DNA of 64,000 nucleotides from Steinernema hermaphroditum. Taxonomy: Eukaryota; Nematoda; Chromadorea; Rhabditida; Steinernematidae. Positions 8,736 through 19,413 of the stretch are shown here, piece by piece. Under the pieces are notes generated by a model. That model worked only from the letters and a program-made list of their open reading frames with translations. It was not told the DNA's origin and ran no database searches. The position numbers and the translations under genes were made by a program. The stretch is from positions 10,814,012 to 10,878,011 of the forward strand of contig CM059623.1 in assembly GCA_030435675.1 (NCBI GenBank), given 5' to 3'. The number at the start of each line of letters is the position of its first letter. The first letter of the stretch is position 1.

Positions 8736-10586
8736 TCACAACTTTGACAGAAAATAGCTGCTAGGGACGACCAAGTTCTTGCTCTGTTGCACTTCTTCTA
8801 TGGACGTGTGGCCTGAAATTCGGCACTCTAAGACAGACACTAGATCGTCGCCCACCTGACAGCTTCATGGTGTACTCCAACTCGGACTTCAGGATGTCCA
8901 GCACGTGGCTGACCCCCTCGCTGCCCCCTACAGTAAGACCCCAAAGCACGGGCCTGCCCACGAAGACCATCTGCGCGCCAAGGGCCAACGCTTTGAAGAC
9001 GTCGTTGCCCGAGCGGACGCCGCCGTCGACGAAGACGGGCACTCTGCCGGAGACGGCGGCCATCACCTCCGGCAGCACTTCCACGGTGGAGGGGGCGAAG
9101 TCGAGCTGCCGACCGCCGTGATTGGAGACGATCACCCCGGCGGCGCCGCTCTCCACCGCCCTGACGGCGTCGTCGCCCCGCATCACACCCTTCACCACCA
9201 CCGGCAGGGGCGACGTCTCCACCAGCCACTTCAGATCCTTCCAGTTGATCGACTCGTCGAACAGATTGTCGGCGAACTGTCGCACTCCAGAAGCACCCGC
9301 GGGTGTTCTGGTGATCTTGAATTCGTCCGATTCGAAATTCGCCAATTGAAGATGAGGTGGGAGTTTGAAAGGATGGCGTCCCAGTTCCCTTCGACGGCCA
9401 AATGGTGGGGCGTCGATTGTGAGGACTACGGCCTTATATCCACTCTTGAAGGCACGTTCCACAAGTCGTCGATTCAGGTTCCTGTCGCGGTAGATGTACA
9501 GCTGGAACCAGAGGTGAGCATCGCCTGACTCTCTGGCGACGTCTTCCATGGAGACAGTCGAGAGACTGCTGAGGATCATTATAGTTTTCGCCTTGCCAGC
9601 AGCTGAACACAATGGAAAGATGCAATGATCCCAGAGGCTACCGTATACCTTTGACAGTGGCTATTTCGCCCTCGTCGTGGGCTAGTCGATGGAAAGCACT
9701 GGGAGCGATGCCGACAGGACATGGAATTTCGTAGTTTACATTGCCTATTGAAAAGGACTGACTGATGTGTATTTCACTGACATTTCTGAGGCAGCGGGGT
9801 CGGATTAGAAGGCTGAAACGTACCATAAGAGAAACATGGAGGTCAATTTCTCTGTCGCTAGGCTGCCCATAACAGGTTTACTGTAACTGTGAGGTTTCTA
9901 TCCAAGAAACATCTCCTTGAAAGGACCCCAGTGCTGATCTATAATTGGTATAAAGAGCAAAAACAAAATTTTTGATACTTCGATGACGGACGGGGAAGTT
10001 CATTTTTCAAAACAGAAAGTTCGATTAGTCTAAGTGCAATGGTCCTGTTTACTGCCTTATGGACCGAGTCATAATACGACAGTGGTACGGTATCGCTATT
10101 GGCAGTACGCATCCACACTCGTTATCTCCGTCATATCCTCATATGTATAAAGTAAGTCTGTGTGCTGCCAGTCTCTATGGCCTGATGTCGCCTTCAATCC
10201 ATTGGGGACCCTTGAAGCTCGGCGACTTGGTTTTCACCATAATTCTGGTCCTAATCGTATTGTATAGAACCTAAGTTTAAGTCAAAGCTGATCAAAGTAA
10301 GAAACTGGATGAGTGTATAGATGCAGATGAGCGGTAAAGAATATTCGAAAGTCGCACTCTTTACACTTGCCCTCATTTCTCTCAATACCGCTATGCCAGT
10401 CCAAATCAGATTTGGACGCTGGTCAAGGCTGAACCCCATGAATACTCACTTTCGAAACGCATCGAGGTTCCTTCTGAGAGTGGCTTCCGTGTCCGAACCG
10501 ATCTGGTAGTAGTCGCGAGTCGCCTTGGACATCAGCGAGAGGGCCTTTTCCTCAACGTCGTCGACGCATATCAGAGAAGACAACAT
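8736..10586 (-). CDS. hao: (S)-2-hydroxyacid oxidase (FMN-dependent, peroxisomal), copy 2
   Basis: Four exons: 10450-10586, 9649-9812, 8856-9602 and 8736-8812, giving 374 aa. It has the same architecture and catalytic motifs as copy 1: PVGIAPSAFHRLAHDEGE, SNHGGRQLD, VFVDGGVRSGNDVFKA, VFVGRPVLWGL and a C-terminal SKL for peroxisomal import. Intron 1 (9813-10449) is long at 637 nt. The in-frame 48-nt intron of copy 1 is missing here. Only the N-terminal two thirds has diverged from copy 1; the 3' 532 bp is almost identical (see findings). The stop is about 40 bp from the polyadenylation signal of the convergent ShKT gene. Confidence 0.93.
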
Positions 10587-10589
10587 TTT

Positions 10590-11180
10590 GGACCTAAACA
10601 CACGTCCCGGCGATCAGTCACCGTCTGCCGAACTCGCGCGACAACAACGCGCCATGTGACCGATCGAGGACTTGTTCGGTGGGTTGCGACCTTTCCACGT
10701 CGACGGACACAAAGCACGCATATCAGAGATTAATTGGTGAGAACGACACATTAGGCGGAACTCGTTTTCACGGCAGAAATATCGCAGAAGGAAGTTTTTG
10801 TGGTTGTATTCTGAAAGGTCATTTAATTACTATGCGTTAATTAATCGTTCATTGTTCACAGGATATAAACATTGTCCCGAACAACACCAAACAACATCTG
10901 GGAACTTTTCCAGTTGCGATGATTGATGAACAGTTCCGAAACATTCCAACCGTTATTAAGGTGTTCGCCGACTTCTCCCAAAAATTGCCCTTGATTCATT
11001 ACTGTTCCTTTTTAGTGGTCAATTCACCACTGTCTTCCAAAACAGAAACTTCTCTTATATCTGGCGTCTCTAAATGTGTAAAATAAGGATAAATATTAGT
11101 AGGGTACGGTAATCACTCTCTATGAACTAACTGCAAGTCGCAACATTTATGTAATCGACTTTATTCTGTCAAACGGTAGT
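10590..11180. other. Gene-free stretch upstream of hydroxyacid oxidase copy 2
   Basis: Probably the promoter side of copy 2 and the 3' flank of the 11181 gene. No open frame with plausible coding character and no repeat were seen. Confidence 0.4.
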
Positions 11181-11780
11181 TCAGCGAGAGAAGAAGCGTT
11201 CTAGATCGCTCATGAAATCAAAGTACCAGCTGATCACTTGACGGACTTCTTTGGACGTCTTTTGCGGAATCCCGTCGAACAGCATCCGAGCCTGTCGAGC
11301 CGATGGACTTCTGATGCTTTTGAGGAGGTCGATTAGTGTGTAGGTGGCTCCGATCTCGACACACTTGCGCACGGCCTTTTTGAAGCTGACAGGGTCGACG
11401 TATTCGGCCGGCAAGCCGATGAAGATCGTCAGTATGACCTCCAAGAAGCCACCTTCGTCCTCCCGGGCTCTTTCCATCAAGAACAGTCTCTCTTCGGGAG
11501 TCATTCTTCCAAAGATGTCCTTGGCGTTGACGCTAGTCGCGGTGAAGAGGTTGACCAACGTGGTACACACATCGATCTTGCTGTTGGATTGGAAGGCAAT
11601 CTGCGTTGGGAAATTCTTCAGATCCACACCGAACCGGTCGATGAAATCTCCCAACGATCGTGTAAAGTTATCCATCCTCTTCCTGACAATGAAAGAGGCC
11701 GGATAGACACGGGCGTACTCCACTTCTTCTACGGCCAACGAGATAAGGCTGATATCCAAGAGGGAACGAGGTGCGAACAT
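11181..11780 (-). CDS. Uncharacterised protein, 199 aa; paralogue of the 37.8 kb gene
   Basis: A single exon from MFAPRSLLD to SDLERFFSR. It is alpha-helical in character, without signal peptide, membrane helix or Cys clusters. The C-terminal third matches the product at 37773-38393: KKAVRKCVEIGATYTLIDLL here against QEVRKCVEFGATATLLQLL there, followed in both by a Lys/Ser-rich FxxIPxxxSKK segment. The family is not recognised. Two intronless, similar-length paralogues 26 kb apart suggest a lineage-specific family. Confidence 0.7.
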   Translation of the reverse strand: MFAPRSLLDISLISLAVEEVEYARVYPASFIVRKRMDNFTRSLGDFIDRFGVDLKNFPTQIAFQSNSKIDVCTTLVNLFTATSVNAKDIFGRMTPEERLFLMERAREDEGGFLEVILTIFIGLPAEYVDPVSFKKAVRKCVEIGATYTLIDLLKSIRSPSARQARMLFDGIPQKTSKEVRQVISWYFDFMSDLERFFSR

Positions 11781-11814
11781 GTTGGTTTTGGTAATGATCG
11801 GGTGGTTAATGTGT

Positions 11815-11820
11815 CTTATA
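11815..11820 (-). promoter_or_regulatory. TATA-like box upstream of the 199-aa gene
   Basis: TATAAG on the minus strand, 35 bp before the ATG at 11780. The spacing is like that of the boxes before hydroxyacid oxidase copy 1 and the C-type lectin. Confidence 0.35.
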
Positions 11821-12131
11821 TGCTAGGAAGTGATGCTCTTTAGGATTTGCCTTGAGTGGTACTTAGGCGGTCAGTCAGTAAGCGGTCAGTCCTCTGTCGA
11901 CCTTTTGTCTCAATGACCTCTGTCTGAACTGTCTGTCTACGTGCCATTCCTGAAGAAACATGCCGTTTTCAACCGCCATCTGTCTGCAAACGTACTTGTG
12001 TCTAGAAGACAGAGCCGAATCGCATTCGGAGGAGCTCCAGGTTCACTTCGCAGACTGCGTCGACGCCGATCGGTCCCTCCCGCCCGTGCTCCCTCATTGT
12101 GTTCCCGCTTCTCGACAGCTCAAGGATCGCT

Positions 12132-12502
12132 ATGACTTCGACGACGCCGAACGCTAAGGTGATTTCCGCCCTTTCCTGGCTTGCTATGATGCACTCCGCG
12201 AATTTCAGCCCGGCTACAAAGGTATCTACGACCATGATCTAGTCTTCAAGGAGTTCATGAAGATGCGCGCTCGAATGCGCTCCGAGGCGCTCCGCATCGA
12301 CATATCTTTCTTCCGGTGAGGCTTTTCTCGTTTGGCATCGGATGATGATCGTTTTTGCAGCCAGCTGGAGAATCTCGTCAACTACGTCGATCCGCTTACC
12401 CATGTGAAAGAAGGCACCTATGTGCTTATCGACAATGTGGAGAGCCTGAAGAAGGAGGCGATCATCGACGAGGCTTTCGAAGAAGCCGCGTCGAAGTGTT
12501 GA
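12132..12502 (+). CDS. Small protein, 91 aa; tandem paralogue of the next gene
   Basis: Three exons: 12132-12158, 12209-12315 and 12361-12502. The first exon is only nine codons (MTSTTPNAK). I chose it because it keeps frame with exon 2 and resembles the start of the downstream paralogue (MSSTKNF). The core DLVFKEFMKMRARMR ... QLENLVNYVDPL aligns with PVVFKEFLDMREQMR ... MLNNLVRFLNPV of the gene at 12751, and an intron interrupts both at the same place. No known domain. Unspliced readings through exon 1 give an unrelated frame that ends at 12157. Confidence 0.6.
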
Positions 12503-12750
12503 TCCGCGATCATGTTATGGCTTAATTGCTGGTATTTAATAAACGGTTGTTCTGTTCAGTCTCCACTAAAGATGCAGAGATGCCATGGGCATTCCCATTC
12601 TCGGTGATTCGCATACTACAATGCAAAACCATCTCTGACCAGAGCGATGCTTTACGCATTTCTAAACATTGCTAAGTGACAATGCGTTCAACATATTAGA
12701 GTTGTGATTTTCTGCAAAACCACACCAGTTCACATCTCCAGCAAGTAGCC

Positions 12751-13105
12751 ATGTCCTCCACCAAGAATTTCGTCCCCTACAAGCCCCAGGAAAAGAACGA
12801 CAAGAAAGGTCGCAAGGAGCGACGCCACAACTCGCAAGTCGAACCGGCCTCGACGGAAGAGACCTCCAAGAAGGCCTTCCAGGGAGTTTCCAATTGGCCA
12901 GTCGTCTTCAAGGAGTTCCTTGACATGCGCGAACAGATGCGCCACGGCGAAACCACCATGAAACAGTACCAGTAAGTCCTTTGCGAACCTTTCGTTCATC
13001 CAATTTGACTGTTTCAGCATGCTAAACAACCTCGTCCGTTTCTTGAATCCTGTTTACAGCCTGAAGCAATCGACGTTTAAGATAAGAATGCCCGAGAGCG
13101 AGTAG
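12751..13105 (+). CDS. Small basic protein, 102 aa; tandem paralogue of the previous gene
   Basis: Two exons, 12751-12971 and 13018-13105, joined across a 46-nt intron (GTAAGT...TTTCAG). The N-terminus is lysine- and arginine-rich and disordered-looking; the C-terminal half shares the VFKEF-M--RM ... NLV-F-NP block with the 12132 gene. Same strand, 250 bp apart: a tandem duplication that has since diverged. Function unknown. Confidence 0.65.
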
Positions 13106-13201
13106 GGCTCCACGAAGGAGCGCAGTTAGAGTGATGTTCTGTGGTTGGATAAATATTTATGTGGTATCCTTCAACATCTTCAAAAACACAACAAAGAGAC
13201 T

Positions 13202-14208
13202 TCAGGACGCAGAGGCCCTTTTGCAAACATACGACGTTCTAAAACCTTCGTAGCCATATCGCATGGTCGCCGACTCCACGTTGTTGAGATTGTCCCAGTA
13301 GATCTGAACAGCGCTCTTCTCAGCCTTTGCACGACCCTTACCTGGATACGGTAGTCGTAATCGGACCCATTCTGAGGCCTCGTGATGTTCTCCCATCCCC
13401 ACTCGCTACCGTCCGTCCACTGATAAACGCCGTCCCTGTAGCTGCCGCCCGTCCACAAGTAGCGATCGCAGATGTTCGAGATGATGAAGTTGAATTCGCA
13501 CTGGGAGTGGACGGAGGTTAGGTGTGCGTCCCTCGCTCTGCAGTCCTGCTCGGCAGAGGTCCAATTCAAGTCGATGTTGACGAAGAGGTACTCGTTGTTG
13601 TTGAAGTTGATCCATGTTGGGGGCTTCGCTGTGAACATCTGGGCCTGGCAGGAGAAATAGGATGCAGGGGGTGTGGGACAAGTAGGAGTGACGTAGGTCG
13701 ACAGGCCGCCTTGACAAGAAGGACAATCTGAGGAAGCTGTCAGAGGGGGTGCAGTAGGAAAAGTTGTGCTGTAGCCAGCCACATTTCCCTGGAGATTCGC
13801 CTGGCAAGTAGGATCGAATTCACAGAGGAAAGGTGCCTCCATGGAACAGTCGTCAACTTCTTGGTGATAGAACCAATTCAACATCAACGTACAGCGATTT
13901 CCCGTGGGACTCCCCGTCCAAAAATGACACTGTTCGAGGTTAGAATGCTCTGAAGAAGTACCGTAACCCGGCAGATACTACGGCTCACCTTTAACTTTAG
14001 CGATTAGGTCGCCGCCACTGGGAAGAATGGCAATGCTGCCTCCTATTTCCAAGCAGAACTCTTTGGCTGCTTCGAAGCTTCGATGTGTTCGGAAGAATTT
14101 GTAGCATTTCAGGCGGTCGTTGTCGAACACTGAGTCTTTCGGGCAGAAATCGGCGTTCGCCAGCGTAGCTATAACCAATAGGAAGAACTTCTGCGGATCT
14201 CTGGACAT
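13202..14208 (-). CDS. Secreted C-type lectin with two CTLDs, 309 aa
   Basis: Three exons: 13989-14208, 13342-13949 and 13202-13303. A signal peptide (MSRDPQKFFLLVIATLANA) is followed by a first CTLD (about 20-125) with CYKFFRTHRSFEAAKEFC and CHFWTGSPTGN ... FLCEF. A Thr/Pro/Ser-rich linker leads to a second CTLD (about 165-305) with YFSC, WTSAEQDCRARDAHLTSVHS, YLWTGGSYRDG, WTDGSEWGWENI and YVCKR. Neither domain has a clear EPN or QPD calcium/sugar motif, so carbohydrate binding cannot be assumed. The last intron is only 38 nt; skipping it destroys the conserved C-terminus. In nematodes such lectins are often intestinal and immune-regulated; nothing in this sequence tests that. Confidence 0.88.
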
Positions 14209-14250
14209 CGTGAAGATCGTTCTGCACGGGTTTCCATGCTCTCGTTCAAT

Positions 14251-14257
14251 ATTTATA
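14251..14257 (-). promoter_or_regulatory. TATA box of the C-type lectin gene
   Basis: TATAAAT on the minus strand, about 43 bp before the ATG at 14208. Confidence 0.5.
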
Positions 14258-14867
14258 CCATCTTGTGTTTGCCTTCGCTGGCCAATTTCCCAAACAAGGT
14301 GAACGACGTCTTCAAAAGCAGAAGCACCGTTTTTCCGTGACTCATTTGTGGTGTTTACCAGTCAAAGATCGAAGGAGATTCTGCACAATGGCTGCCGTTT
14401 CCACAAGGGTATTCGTTTAAAAGTGACCAAAAACGCGTCGTAAAGTCTAGTCGGAGGGGTCCACAACCGAGCACTTCTTATTGATAAGAAATCGGGCATC
14501 CGGTTACGGCAAAACGCGTATCAATGTTCACCACAGTAACCCCAGTGGAGTTGCTTTCCCAGCTCGAAAATCCTGTTCGGTGAATATGTTTGTTTGTTGG
14601 CATGACGTTTGTTTACTGTCAGCAACACACTCTAGGACCTCTTTTACGCGTGTTTTCGCTGGATATACTGCCACCCGAGAGATATTCATTGTGTTGCTCT
14701 TTCCTAACCGTTTCCCAGACAATGACATACTGTAATTCCTCCTCCATCTTATCGTATTCTTCCTTCTGTGACATAGGACCCGTTTATATGGTCCTGATCT
14801 CAAATGACTACTGCATGCCTGTTTTCAGACTTTTCAAGACTTTATTTCAAGACTTTATTTCACGAAT

Positions 14868-15270
14868 CAAAGGCATTATGCCTTGCGCGACACCGAAAAT
14901 AGACAAACAGAGGATGTCTGACAGACGACTTCATCCCTGGCGCGGCGTAGATGTCGAACCGGTCGTAGACGGCGCACTTCACTGGGCATCTGGGAATCGG
15001 CAAATCTTCAGCTATGGCAGCGGAATATCGTTTGCGGCACAGCGGACGCTTCCGAGCTTGCATCTGATGGTCCGTGGTCCGGGAGTTGCGTCTTCCCTGG
15101 TCCTCACAGCGTCGGCGATCTTCCGGATGACATCTCACGCAGCTTCGGGCGTCGGATTCCTGGCGTCAAACATCTTGTTGTCAGCGGTGGTGGGACTACG
15201 GCTTCCGGGTGTCCCAATTCCCTCTGGAAGCCGGAACAGTCACAACTGCCACAGGGTTTGCTGTCTGACC
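14868..15270 (-). repeat. Dispersed repeat or decayed small gene, copy B
   Basis: Second copy of the sequence at 5041-5400. The minus-strand end shows a tandemly doubled TCTTGAAATAAAG (poly(A)-signal-like) directly after a stop, and a reading with KCAVYDRFDIYAAPGMKSS that aligns with YRKARCHISTVPGMKPS in copy A. Internal stops and indels prevent a common full-length protein. Confidence 0.6.
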
Positions 15271-15668
15271 AACCCGACGCTCAGAGAGCGACCGGAGGGA
15301 CCGACCGCTCGCCACCGCGACACGAGTGAGAGAGAAGAATCAACAGAGAACGATCAACTCCGCAATGCCTCTGGCGCCAAGTTTATGTCTCGCTCACAGA
15401 CTCTCTGACTGACTGATTTCCAGACAGAGGCGAGCGAGAGACGCCGCCGAATTAAAACTCACAAGCGGTCCCAACGCGATCCCAAAACAAAGTGCGAGCG
15501 CGAATTCTTCGTTTTTGAAAAATGGGATCGATTGGAGGGGTTCGCAAGTGGTCGCCACTTGTACTGACCTCTTTTCGCCGTTTACCTTGTTAGTCTCGCT
15601 TTTTGTGCAAATGACCTTTCATGCTCTCTGTTTTTCCAGGTTTTGCTTCTTGTCGATTCACGAGAAAA

Positions 15669-17131
15669 ATGCCAGAAGTTCTCGCTGAAGCTCAGAATCA
15701 GACCGGAAACGTCGTCGAGTCGAAGAAGCAGGTAGGACTCTTAATTCCTGCGGTTCACTGCTAATTACTGGATTGGTTCAGGTTGTGGTTCCAGAGGCGA
15801 CTGCACGAATCACTCCATTCTTGAAGTTGTCCGAGACTGCCGCTAATTTGGAAGAAGAAACATCGAGTGTTGCTGGAGTGCAGCTCCGCGCCGCCGAGGA
15901 AGCCACTGTCCCTGCCAGAGGTACGCAAGCTTTCGGAAAAATCGAGATCCCAAAATTTGCGCCACCTTCAAGCAGAAAAAATAGCCCGCTCTCATTATTT
16001 GCTCTTCTAAAATGATACGCATAGACAAATTTAAACTTTAGTTCTTGTGGACACCATTTATTTGTGGTTTCTTTCCAGGGAAGACATGCATCTCCACCGA
16101 AATCCAGATGGCGATCCCAGAAGGCTTCTACGGGCGCATTGCCCCTCTTGACACTTTGGCCGAGAAACACATGATCCAGACAGGAGCGGGCGTCATCGAC
16201 TCGGACTATCGAGGGACCATTAAAGTGCTCTTGTTCAATTACGGAACCGAGGAGGTGAAGATTCCCGTCGGCGAAGCCATTGCAAGGATCCCGATCGAAG
16301 AAATTTACGCGCCTTCCGAAATCAAGTGGAAAAAACTGGACGAGAACGCCACGCTTCCTGTGATCGGATCGCAGTTGGCCGCCGGGGCTGACCTGACCAG
16401 TGCCGAAGAATGCGTTGTGCCCGCGGGAGGACAGAAGCTTGTCACCACGAACCTCTGTGCTGATTTCCCTGAAGACTGCTATGGTCGCATTGCGCCACGC
16501 TCTGGATTGGCGGCGAAAAAGTTCATCCATGTTGGTGGCGGAGTGTGTGCTGCCCGCAACGAACCAATCAGAGTGCTGCTCTTCAACCACTCACAAGAAG
16601 ACTTCACGATCGCCGTCGGCGACCGTATCGCTCAGTTTGTCCTGCAGAAAGCAGCGCCCACCGCAGCGAGGAGCGATGATGTCGATGAAAATGGAGAGCC
16701 GAAGGCGAAGTGCGCCAGAACCAACGGGGTCATGTTCGTCAAGATCGCGGCTCCTTCAGAGTTCACCGTGGAACCTAGAGGTGTGTATCCCCTTGTTTTT
16801 GTCCAAGTCATATCTCCATCTAGGCAAAGCTACCGTTTCCGTCGACATTACTCAGACCATCCCGGAAGGATACTACGCCCGAGTCGCTCCGCTCTTTTCA
16901 CTAGCCACGAAGAATTCGATCGACGTTGGCGGCAATCTTGTCACCAACGGATCTACCAGCATCACAATCTTTAACCACGGCGGCGTAGAAAAGAAGTTCG
17001 AAAAAGACGAGCCGATAGCCCAGCTGATCTTCGAGAAGGCTGAAGCGCCGTCCTTCAAGCTTCAGGAATCCCTCGAGGAGACGACGCGTGGTTCGGGAGG
17101 CTTTGGATCTACCGGTGTCAGCTCATCTTAA
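15669..17131 (+). CDS. dut-1: dUTPase, single chain of three fused trimeric-type domains, 403 aa
   Basis: Four exons: 15669-15731, 15782-15920, 16079-16780 and 16824-17131. dUTPase hydrolyses dUTP to dUMP and pyrophosphate, keeping uracil out of DNA. Three domains follow a short N-terminal extension: about 40-155, 158-280 and 283-403. Domain 1 keeps motif 3 (GVIDSDYRG; catalytic Asp about 108). Domain 2 keeps motif 1 (AGADL), motif 2 (APRSGLA) and motif 4 (GDRIAQFV). Domain 3 keeps the C-terminal motif 5 (RGSGGFGSTG). The matching motifs in the other domains are degenerate (AGVQL, APLDTLA, GGGVCAARN). In homotrimers each site takes motifs 1, 2 and 4, motif 3 and motif 5 from three different chains, so this chain should fold as a pseudo-trimer with one complete site. 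Confidence 0.93.
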
Positions 17132-17353
17132 CATGATCTCTTAATGCAACCTGTGAGTTTATACGGTGTATTTTTCAGTTTGATAAAATGCGTCTTTTGA
17201 TGTGTGGTAGTTCATGTCGATTTGGTTGGGGTTGTTGTACGGTGCACGTCTTATTTTATGTGGCTTGAAGGTGTTTGGACTAGAGCAGTGGAGGCAGATT
17301 TACGACTAATCAGCAGCAATATTCTGTACAAACATGAATCTCTCAAAGGGTGC

Positions 17354-18519
17354 TCAATAGAAATGCTCCTGCCGTCCCATCGGCCTGCGCATTCCAGGTT
17401 CCTGAGCGAACTGGTTAAACTGAGAGTTGAACTGTGGTGCTGGCTGAGATGTAGGCTTGTAGGGATTCGCGTCGAAGTCGTTGTAGGCCGAAGTGGTCAG
17501 TGCGTGGGTGCTGTCACTGGGTGCCTTCTTCGGCGCTCTCTTGGGCAGAGTCACGGAGAATGGGTAGCCTTCACGTCTTTGAAGGAGAAGGTTGAGTAGA
17601 AGGACGATGGCGATGATAAATTCGAGGCACTGAAACGATTTCTTTCCCAGTGGGACGGGGGACTTATCATACGGCAGCGGCGATCCATTGAGGTTGAATG
17701 TGGGTAAGTCCTCGACCCATGAAATTGATCTCGGGGTCGTTCGCTTGGATGGCGCAGTAGATGCCTACGCCTCCAGCGATGACCATGGCGATGATGCCGA
17801 TGATAGCATACAGTTTCTCCTAGAGTGCATGATTTCAATGTATAGTGATTTTGAGAGAATTCTTGATTGAACAAATTCCATCCAAGAAGGATGATTGGAT
17901 ATGCCGTGGTCATGTTTGAGAAAACTCATTTTTCAATTTTTAGGGAATGTTTCACGTCTGAAGAAGAAGAACTCACAATAGCCAAAATGGCGCCAGGGAG
18001 AGAACGATGCATGTTCATCGCATATCCGATGATGATCACCGACACGACGCACCAAAGAACGAAGTCCACGATTAACACGTAGATCTGACCCATGGCTTTG
18101 TAGCCGAACTCGTTAAGGATCATGGTACAAGTATCGGCATCGCAGGTCACCTGGACGAGGAAGTGAAGAATGAAGAAGAGAATCTAAAGGTCATCTTCTA
18201 GAACTTAACACATACATCGCTGTTGGGAACACTGCAAGAGCTTCTTTCTTGGGTGTTTTATTATCATCTTTACGTAATTCCTTAGAACGACTCACCCATT
18301 CGAACCAGTGAAAAAGCGCCGCCGGATGGACGCACATCGCCGGAGTGCAATCGATCGGCTCCTGGACGACCACGTTCTCCTCTTCCGCATGCTAAACTCA
18401 TCCTTAGCGACTCTCCCAGGTGCATCACCTACAGGCTGCTCAACAGCTGATCTCTGGGGATAGTATCCAGAGTTCCGGACACCATTTCGCGAAACATAGC
18501 TAGTGTCGCGGGCGGCCAT
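17354..18519 (-). CDS. Four-pass membrane protein, 270 aa
   Basis: Five exons: 18433-18519, 18296-18391, 17977-18183, 17673-17819 and 17354-17629, all joined in phase 0. The polar N-terminus (about 50 aa) is followed by TM1 (WILFFILHFLVQV), TM2 (IYVLIVDFVLWCVVSVIIIG), TM3 (LYAIIGIIAMVIAGGVGIYC) and TM4 (CLEFIIAIVLLLNLLL). A basic stretch (RRKEG..LPKRAPKK) and a Gln/Asn/Phe-rich tail end the protein. Topology is like tetraspan families, but there is no CCG or claudin WLW motif. Function not recognised. Confidence 0.75.
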
Positions 18520-18960
18520 CTTCTCGTACAGTCACGCGAACGACTCGGGAAGCTGCCGCTGGCGAGAGGCGCTGATAAGGGCGCCAGTTGGAGCGTCGAC
18601 CTTATCAGCGAGAGTATCATCGGATTGCGCAAACAGAGGAAGCACGTAGTGCCGCGTGTTGTGTCTTGAAATTGATTGTTTAATCATCGCTGGCCTGGAA
18701 AGGAATGTTTCAGGCGTTCTGTTTGCTTACTCGATTCCAGGGTCCTCGATGATCTGATTTGGGCCGAAGTACTGAAAGCATATTACTATGGAGAGGGCGT
18801 AATGTGACAGAACTGATCTCAACCAAACACAGTGGCCCTTCTGGGACCAATCGAAACGTCCCAAAAAAGTAATAATCTAGCTCAACAGTGCCCTGGAACC
18901 CAATACATAGCTAAACCGACAAGTGTTATTGGCATGGATAAATTTTAACAACAAGAAATT
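18520..18960. other. Short gene-free stretch
   Basis: No coding frame or RNA gene was seen between the four-pass protein gene and the coiled-coil gene. Confidence 0.4.
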
Positions 18961-19380
18961 CTATTTCTTCAATTGTTCCGTGCTCCTCCTGTAATATGCA
19001 GCTTCTTCTCGGAGCTCTCTGCAAAACAAGAAGCCATAATAGAACAACCATCTAAAAACGTGCCTGGCCTCATCGCGGAGATTCGTAATTCGAGTTCGTA
19101 GTTCGTTGGTATCCGTCTTCATGTCTGCAGCTATGCCTTCACGTCCTTCCATTCTCGCTAGAAGCTGTTTCATTTCCTCGTGCTGTTCATTCCGGCGCCG
19201 CTCCAGATCGCGTACCATCTCTCGTTTCTTAGCAATCTCACGCTCCAGTCTCTGCTTTTCCTCATCCTCGTGGAGTTTCCGCAGTTGCGCTTCTTCCGGA
19301 AGAACGAGATCCAACAGTTCTTGGTAGGTAAATGAACGCTTATTAGCAAGAGTGCTCTTCAAAGTCGGAGGTGACCACAT
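18961..19380 (-). CDS. Coiled-coil protein, 139 aa
   Basis: An open frame from MWSPPTLKSTLANKR to STEQLKK. Residues about 25-110 are a strongly predicted coiled coil rich in Glu, Lys and Arg (EKQRLEREIAKKREMVRDLE, EEMKQLLARMEGREG). A short aromatic patch (HVFRWLFYYGFLF) precedes the tail. A GTTTTTAG ... TTGCAG pair surrounds that patch, but splicing it (41 nt) breaks the frame, so I keep it coding. Family not recognised. Confidence 0.55.
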   Translation of the reverse strand: MWSPPTLKSTLANKRSFTYQELLDLVLPEEAQLRKLHEDEEKQRLEREIAKKREMVRDLERRRNEQHEEMKQLLARMEGREGIAADMKTDTNELRTRITNLRDEARHVFRWLFYYGFLFCRELREEAAYYRRSTEQLKK

Positions 19381-19413
19381 GTTCTTGAAATCGGTGAATT
19401 AGTAGCCACAAAA

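Noticed and set aside
14590..15408. A 272-codon plus-strand frame
   Set aside because: Runs through the dispersed repeat in the opposite orientation; the Leu/Ser-rich product has no domain and no start context.
15778..16590. A 270-codon minus-strand frame
   Set aside because: Antisense of the dUTPase exons.
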